A DNA stretch of 64,000 nt. It comes from an uncultured Opitutaceae bacterium (GTDB lineage Bacteria; Verrucomicrobiota; Verrucomicrobiia; Opitutales; Opitutaceae). The position numbers and the translations under genes were made by a program. Shown here one piece after another: positions 59,870 through 64,000 of the stretch (positions within the stretch are counted from its first letter, which is position 1; each line of letters starts with the position of its first letter). The stretch covers positions 1 to 64,000 of the forward strand of contig CALAOT010000105.1 of NCBI GenBank assembly GCA_937889545.1, given 5' to 3'. The notes under the pieces were generated by a model. It ran no database searches, was not told the origin of the DNA, and saw only the letters and a list, made by a program, of their open reading frames with translations.

Positions 59870-60409
59870 ATGAAGCGAGTGTGGATGCTCATCGCCGCCG
59901 CACTCGTCCTTGCCCCGGGCTGCGCAAACTACAGACTGGGCACCGGCGCGGACCCGTCGTTCGCCACGCTCTACATAGAGCCAGCGAAGAACAAGACGAC
60001 GATGGCCCAGTCGCAGGCGCTGGTGAGCACCCTGATCCGCGAGGCCTTCGTGCGCGACGCGCGCGTTACGGTCGTGGACAGCCCCGCGGAGGCGGACGCC
60101 ACGCTGGAGGTCACCCTGGTGAACCTGCGCCGCGAGAACGCGGCCAACCGCGAGGACGACGTCGGGCTTGCGCGCAAGTTCACGATGCACCTGAGGGCAA
60201 GCTGCCGGCTACTAGACAATAGGACCGGACGGATGCTCTTTGACGGCCGCATCATAGAGGTCCAGCGCGAGTCATTCACCGACAACGGCTTGGGGTCGGT
60301 GCCGTTCGGAACCAGCAACGACCAGCTCCAATCCGAGTACAACAACCTGCCGCTGCTCGCCAGTTCCCTCGCCGACAAGGTGACCCACGCCGTCCTCGAC
60401 GTTTGGTGA
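59870..60409 (+). CDS. lptE: LptE-like lipoprotein (LPS transport)
   Basis: A 179 aa lipoprotein. The signal peptide MKRVWMLIAAALVLAPGC places the lipid on Cys18, followed by ANYRLGTG, the short start common to LptE family members. The rest is a mixed alpha/beta fold with LYIEPAKNKTTMAQSQALVSTLI, DATLEVTLVNLRRENA and a C-terminal helix LLASSLADKVTHAVLDVW, matching the family pattern. LptE plugs the LptD barrel that delivers LPS to the outer surface. A good AAGGAGG site precedes the ATG. It follows the bamD-like gene by 20 bases. Confidence 0.82.
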   Translation: MKRVWMLIAAALVLAPGCANYRLGTGADPSFATLYIEPAKNKTTMAQSQALVSTLIREAFVRDARVTVVDSPAEADATLEVTLVNLRRENAANREDDVGLARKFTMHLRASCRLLDNRTGRMLFDGRIIEVQRESFTDNGLGSVPFGTSNDQLQSEYNNLPLLASSLADKVTHAVLDVW

Positions 60410-60432
60410 GCGCGCCGACTGAAAGGCCGACC

Positions 60433-61089
60433 ATGAACGAACCAATCCTCGCCCCCTCGCTCCTTGCCGGAGACCACGGAGCGCTCGCGGAGGCAGCCGC
60501 GACCGTGTCAAGGCTCGGGCTCGCGTGGCTGCACCTTGACATCATGGACGGCCACTTCGTGCCGAACCTCTCGTTCGGCCCGGAGACGCTGGCCGCTCTG
60601 AGGCGCCACGGCTCGACCCTGTTCTTTGACACGCACCTGATGCTTTCCGAGCCGCAGCGCTACGTTGAACCGTTTGCAAGGGCCGGGGCCAATCGGATTA
60701 CGATCCATATCGAGCCCGCCTACGACCACGCTGCGGCATTCAAGGCAATACGGGCCCAAGGATGCAAAGCGGGGATTGCGCTCAACCCGGGCACCGCCCT
60801 GACGGCCATCCAGCCGTTCCTCGACCAGGTCGATCTCGTGCTCGTAATGACCGTCCAGCCGGGTTTTGGCGGCCAGGCCTTCAGGGAGGACATGCTGCCC
60901 AAGATCGCGCAGGTAGACCGCTGGCGGAGCGAGCGCGGGCTCGACCTGCGCATCGAGGTGGACGGCGGGATCGACCGCGCCACCGCGGCCCGGTGCCGCG
61001 CAAACGGCGCCGACACCTTCGTCGCCGGGACTTCCTTCTTTGCAGACCGCGACAGGGCCGGTTTCGCGGCGTCCTTCGCCGCCCTCTGA
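60433..61089 (+). CDS. rpe: Ribulose-phosphate 3-epimerase
   Basis: Interconverts ribulose-5-phosphate and xylulose-5-phosphate in the pentose-phosphate pathway. TIM-barrel motifs are intact: APSLLAGD, LHLDIMDGHFVPNLSFG (metal ligands), DTHLML, HIEPAYDH, GIALNPGTAL, VQPGFGGQAF and EVDGGID with VAGTSFF for the phosphate. The 218 aa length is typical. The start is ATG 60433 rather than the upstream 60403, which overlaps the lptE end. It ends seven bases from the convergent solute-binding protein gene. Confidence 0.95.
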   Translation: MNEPILAPSLLAGDHGALAEAAATVSRLGLAWLHLDIMDGHFVPNLSFGPETLAALRRHGSTLFFDTHLMLSEPQRYVEPFARAGANRITIHIEPAYDHAAAFKAIRAQGCKAGIALNPGTALTAIQPFLDQVDLVLVMTVQPGFGGQAFREDMLPKIAQVDRWRSERGLDLRIEVDGGIDRATAARCRANGADTFVAGTSFFADRDRAGFAASFAAL

Positions 61090-61095
61090 CACCCG

Positions 61096-62718
61096 TCACT
61101 CCCCGCCCCTGGCGATCCGCTCCGCGCGCTCGTAATTCTTCCGAAACCTGTCGCCGAGGTCCCGGGCGAGGCTGACCTCGTCCACCTGGTTCTTGGATAC
61201 AAGGGCCCTCGTGATGGGTCCGAGCGCCTGATCGTAGTCCACGGGCGCCATGTCCTGCAGGACGGCGAGGGCTGCCGCGCGCCTGGGCCCGGACGCCGAG
61301 ATGATCGCACTCCAGGCCTCGGTCAGCTCCTGATGGGTGTCCTCCGTCATCAGCCGGATGACCAGAGCGAGCTCCGGATAAAGCGGGCTCGTCCATTTGG
61401 GATGGTAGACAAGCACCTCCTTCTGGGAATAGGGGTCCGCGTCGGGATCGCTGCGGTACTGCATCCAGTCCTTGCGCAGGTAGAAGTCGCGCCGGACCGG
61501 CAGCCTGCGCAGAGCGAAGTGCCTGGGGCCTCCCGGGGCGCCGGTGCGGAAATCCCAGAGTCTCTGGCCGTCAAGCGACAGGACGTACTCTATGAAGGCC
61601 GTCGCGACGGCCGGGTGCGGCGCCCCCCGAAGGAGCGCGATCGGATCGACCGAATACGCCGATCCCCCCTCCGGGGACACGTATCCGATCCTGTCGGACC
61701 CGTTTCGCCTGCGGACCGCCTCCTGCTGCTGCCGCCCGTAAAAATCGATGCACAGGCCTGCGGCGCAATCGCCCGTCGCGACGTCGATCGGCGGTTTCTG
61801 TGAGGTGTCCGTAAAGTAGCGCGCGTTGGCCCCGACCAGCTGGAGCAGCCGAAGGCCGTCGATCCAGCCCTGGCGCACGGCCTTCGCCTCCGTCTCCCTC
61901 GGGTCGCCCGCGGGATCGGCGGCCCGCAGCGCGTCGAGCCTGCGATGGATCTGCTGCTGGACCACGTTCTCGAAGGCGGTCGCGGCCGACCCGCTCTTTG
62001 TCGGGTCGCAAAGCCCGATCTGCCCCAGGAACCGCGGATCGGCAAGGTCGGCCCACTGCTCCGGCTCCCGGTCGAATCCAAGGCGCTTGAGAGAGTCCCG
62101 GTTGAAAAGGATGCCGTAGGAGCTCAGGACCGTCCCAAACCACAGGTCGCCGCGGTCGCAGATTTCCTCGCCGCCGAAGGTTGCAGGGATCGCGCCGTTG
62201 GCAAACCACTCGGGGCGGCTCCGGCGCAATCCGGAATCGACGAGCCGTCCAGCCTGCACCTGTCTGTCGAAGTCATAGGCTCCTCCCCCGAAAAAGAGGT
62301 CGATTCCGCAACTCGCCTGCGAAACGAGGAATGTCTCGCGCGCCTGCCGAACCGTCGCCGGGGCGTCGGGAGCCAGCCGCCCGTTCTGGAATCCGGACTG
62401 GATCTCGGTGCTCCAAGCCCTTCCGGGCTCCGCCGTCCAAAGGCTTCTGAAAGACGCCACGTACTCTCCCTCCAGGTAGCGCGTTATCTCGCTTGTTCCG
62501 CCGACAAGCCTCCAGTCGACAAAGACCGTGCGGCCCGTCTTCGCCTTGTACCAGTCGCGGAACCCGAGGGTGAATTCCTCCCGGATGGCCGCGTTGTGGG
62601 GAGTGATGATGACGAGCGTGTCGTCCGCCTGCTCCGGCGACGGCTGTCTCGGGCGCAGGACGAACGGCAGCACGACCGTCGCCACTAGGGCCAGGATGAT
62701 GATCCCCCGCTTGAGCAT
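61096..62718 (-). CDS. ABC transporter solute-binding protein (iron/spermidine type), membrane-tethered
   Basis: A 540 aa periplasmic binding protein. An N-terminal hydrophobic segment (GIIILALVATVVLPFVL) lacks a clear cleavage site, so it may stay anchored. The fold resembles extracellular solute-binding proteins of the Fe3+/spermidine class: TLVIITPHNAAIREEFTLGF at the start, SCGIDLFFGGGAYDFDRQVQAG, a hinge segment YGILFNRDSLKRLGF and LCDPTKSGSAATAFEN. It is longer than usual (~340 aa). It follows the ATPase gene by ten bases on the same strand, so both belong to one transporter; the permease is probably the one at 49.0-50.7 kb. Confidence 0.85.
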   Translation of the reverse strand: MLKRGIIILALVATVVLPFVLRPRQPSPEQADDTLVIITPHNAAIREEFTLGFRDWYKAKTGRTVFVDWRLVGGTSEITRYLEGEYVASFRSLWTAEPGRAWSTEIQSGFQNGRLAPDAPATVRQARETFLVSQASCGIDLFFGGGAYDFDRQVQAGRLVDSGLRRSRPEWFANGAIPATFGGEEICDRGDLWFGTVLSSYGILFNRDSLKRLGFDREPEQWADLADPRFLGQIGLCDPTKSGSAATAFENVVQQQIHRRLDALRAADPAGDPRETEAKAVRQGWIDGLRLLQLVGANARYFTDTSQKPPIDVATGDCAAGLCIDFYGRQQQEAVRRRNGSDRIGYVSPEGGSAYSVDPIALLRGAPHPAVATAFIEYVLSLDGQRLWDFRTGAPGGPRHFALRRLPVRRDFYLRKDWMQYRSDPDADPYSQKEVLVYHPKWTSPLYPELALVIRLMTEDTHQELTEAWSAIISASGPRRAAALAVLQDMAPVDYDQALGPITRALVSKNQVDEVSLARDLGDRFRKNYERAERIARGGE

Positions 62719-62728
62719 TGGGGACGCC

Positions 62729-63799
62729 TCAGTCCGTCAGAACGACGACGTCCTCGGCCTGGACGCCCGCGAAAAACTCCTCGGAATCCGAGCGGTCGAT
62801 GAACCGGGGATTAAGCTCCAGAATCTTCAGCGTGGTCCCGCCGGACACGAAGTCGTACTGGGCGTTCTCCCCGAGGTAGACCGACTTGCCGATGCGGCCC
62901 CGGATGGCGTTCCGACCCGGACGGTCGCCGGATATCGTCCAGCACTCCGGCCTCACCGACACGGTCACCGAGGCGCCCGCGGCGGGCTGTGCGTCGGGAT
63001 CGCCGAGGACTCCGTCGAACTCCCCGATGGCCGTGGCCACCCTCGCCCTGCCCCCCGAGGCCGACAGGAGCTTGGCGCCGATGAAGTTGCTCTCGCCGAT
63101 GAAATCCGCGACGGTCCTGCTCGCGGGCCGGCGGTAGACGTCCCGCGGCGAACCCACCTGCAGGATCCGCCCGCCATCGAGGATCGCCATGCGGTCCGAG
63201 ACCGAGAGGGCCTCCTTCTGGTCGTGGGTCACGTAGACCGTCGTGAGCTGGAACTCCTTGCAGATCCGGCGGATCTCCATGCGCATCTCGAGCCGGAGCC
63301 TGGCGTCCAGGTTGGAAAGGGGCTCGTCGAGGAGCAGGCACCGGGGGCGGATGACAAGCGCCCGGGCCAGCGCCACCCGCTGCTGCTGGCCGCCGGAAAG
63401 CTGGTTCGGCCGCCTCTCGGCGTAGGCACCCATGTGGACGGATTCGAGCGCCTCGCCGACCTTGGTCCGGATCTCGGCGCGGGGCAGCTTCCGCTCCTCG
63501 AGCCCGAACGCCACGTTCTCGGCCACCGACATATGAGGCCAGAGCGCATAGCTCTGGAACATCATTCCCGTGTTGCGCTTGTGGGGAGCGAGCCGGGTCA
63601 CGTCCTCGTCGCCGAAGAGGACCCGCCCCTCCTCGGGCATGTAGAAGCCGGCCAGGCACCGCAGAAGCGTCGTCTTGCCGCACCCGCTCGGCCCAAGGAG
63701 GAAGAAGAGCTCCGCCGGCTTGACCTCGAGGTCCAGGCCACGAAGCGCGGTCACCGCCCCGAATCGCTTGGTCAATTTCTCGATTCGGATGGAGATCAT
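62729..63799 (-). CDS. ABC transporter ATP-binding protein (iron/polyamine type)
   Basis: A 356 aa ATPase. Walker A is GPSGCGKTT, the signature is LSGGQQQR, Walker B is CLLLDEPLSNLD, and the switch His is in VTHDQKEAL. A C-terminal TOBE domain (residues ~245-350, VSVRPECW) is typical of Fe3+, spermidine and sugar importers. The ATG at 63799 fits the family start MISIRIEKLTKRFG. It is divergent from the gene at the right edge and precedes the solute-binding protein. Confidence 0.95.
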   Translation of the reverse strand: MISIRIEKLTKRFGAVTALRGLDLEVKPAELFFLLGPSGCGKTTLLRCLAGFYMPEEGRVLFGDEDVTRLAPHKRNTGMMFQSYALWPHMSVAENVAFGLEERKLPRAEIRTKVGEALESVHMGAYAERRPNQLSGGQQQRVALARALVIRPRCLLLDEPLSNLDARLRLEMRMEIRRICKEFQLTTVYVTHDQKEALSVSDRMAILDGGRILQVGSPRDVYRRPASRTVADFIGESNFIGAKLLSASGGRARVATAIGEFDGVLGDPDAQPAAGASVTVSVRPECWTISGDRPGRNAIRGRIGKSVYLGENAQYDFVSGGTTLKILELNPRFIDRSDSEEFFAGVQAEDVVVLTD

Positions 63800-63935
63800 G
63801 GCGCGCGGCAGCAGGAGTTTCGACGCAAGGTGGCTTTCAGTCGAAGTCAAAGGAAAAGCAGGCGGGAGAATTTCGCGAGCCTTCCGTAACGGTTTGCATC
63901 CGGGCCCGCCGTTTGCCTGTCTGGGCGTCCCCCAC

Positions 63936-64000
63936 ATGCCGACCCGGAACAAGACCCCGAAAGTTCACCCCGATCTGGAGAGCGTGATGTTCACCGAGGC
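63936..64000 (+). CDS. hpt: Probable hypoxanthine phosphoribosyltransferase (N-terminus only)
   Basis: The last 65 bases encode MPTRNKTPKVHPDLESVMFT and EA before the window ends. The pattern DLxxVxxTEA resembles the start of Hpt/HGPRT, which recycles hypoxanthine and guanine with PRPP. This is a short match and could be wrong. It is divergent from the ABC ATPase gene. Confidence 0.45.
   Translation, partial: MPTRNKTPKVHPDLESVMFTE

Overview
The window looks like chromosomal DNA of a GC-rich Gram-negative bacterium, most likely of the Verrucomicrobiota and close to Opitutaceae. This rests on outer-membrane genes (BamD-like, LptE-like, undecaprenyl-diphosphatase), Tat-exported Gfo/Idh/MocA and ThuA/DUF6807 sugar enzymes, an Ig-domain surface protein with the N-terminal style I associate with Opitutaceae, a DUF5069 protein, and a ClpS-DUF2017 pair. 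The taxonomic call is from memory of gene content, not from a database search. I see no rRNA, convincing tRNA, CRISPR array or intact insertion sequence.

The left half (1-34.6 kb) is accessory in character: looser packing, lower GC, and several broken genes. It holds a UbiB-type kinase, an ECF-like sigma factor, then four sensory proteins in one direction (CheB-CheR-PAS fusion, PAS histidine kinase, two hybrid kinases; 4.4-15.0 kb), with a frameshifted Fic gene between them. On the minus strand follow a three-gene sugar operon (Gfo/Idh/MocA, ThuA-DUF6807, sugar-phosphate isomerase; 16.4-20.4 kb) and a DUF3570 / TlpA-like / DUF4266 / Ig-domain / secreted-unknown group (20.6-25.9 kb). From 26.4 to 34.6 kb all genes are on the plus strand: OmpR-type regulator, sensor kinase, PAP2 phosphatase, a frameshifted YceI-family gene, membrane cytochrome c, then methyltransferase, FAD monooxygenase, second methyltransferase and a type III polyketide synthase with an intact Cys-His-Asn triad. 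The last four resemble the Streptomyces srsABC phenolic-lipid/alkylquinone pathway. Together with the YceI and cytochrome genes they suggest a quinone-like lipid module; this link is inference.

The right half (34.7-64 kb) is compact, higher in GC and mostly housekeeping: pyruvate kinase, RNase R, DUF5069 protein, a family B DNA polymerase with proofreading motifs, ClpS/DUF2017, ProS, an ArgA-type N-acetylglutamate synthase, RidA, an AzgA-type purine permease, a double-length ABC permease, a DMT exporter, an exported adenosine-deaminase-like enzyme, then minus-strand glmM-trpD-uppP and plus-strand rpmF-plsX-fabH-bamD-lptE-rpe. A minus-strand ABC ATPase and solute-binding protein follow, and the window ends in the first codons of a probable hypoxanthine phosphoribosyltransferase gene.

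Small-scale structure includes a ~75 bp repeat present twice (3.7 and 8.5 kb), a short DUF6807 gene remnant at 2.8 kb that matches the intact gene at 17.5 kb, GATGAA/TTCATC inverted repeats flanking the two-component operon, and single-base frameshifts in Fic, YceI, a glycosyltransferase fragment and an ECF sigma-factor fragment.
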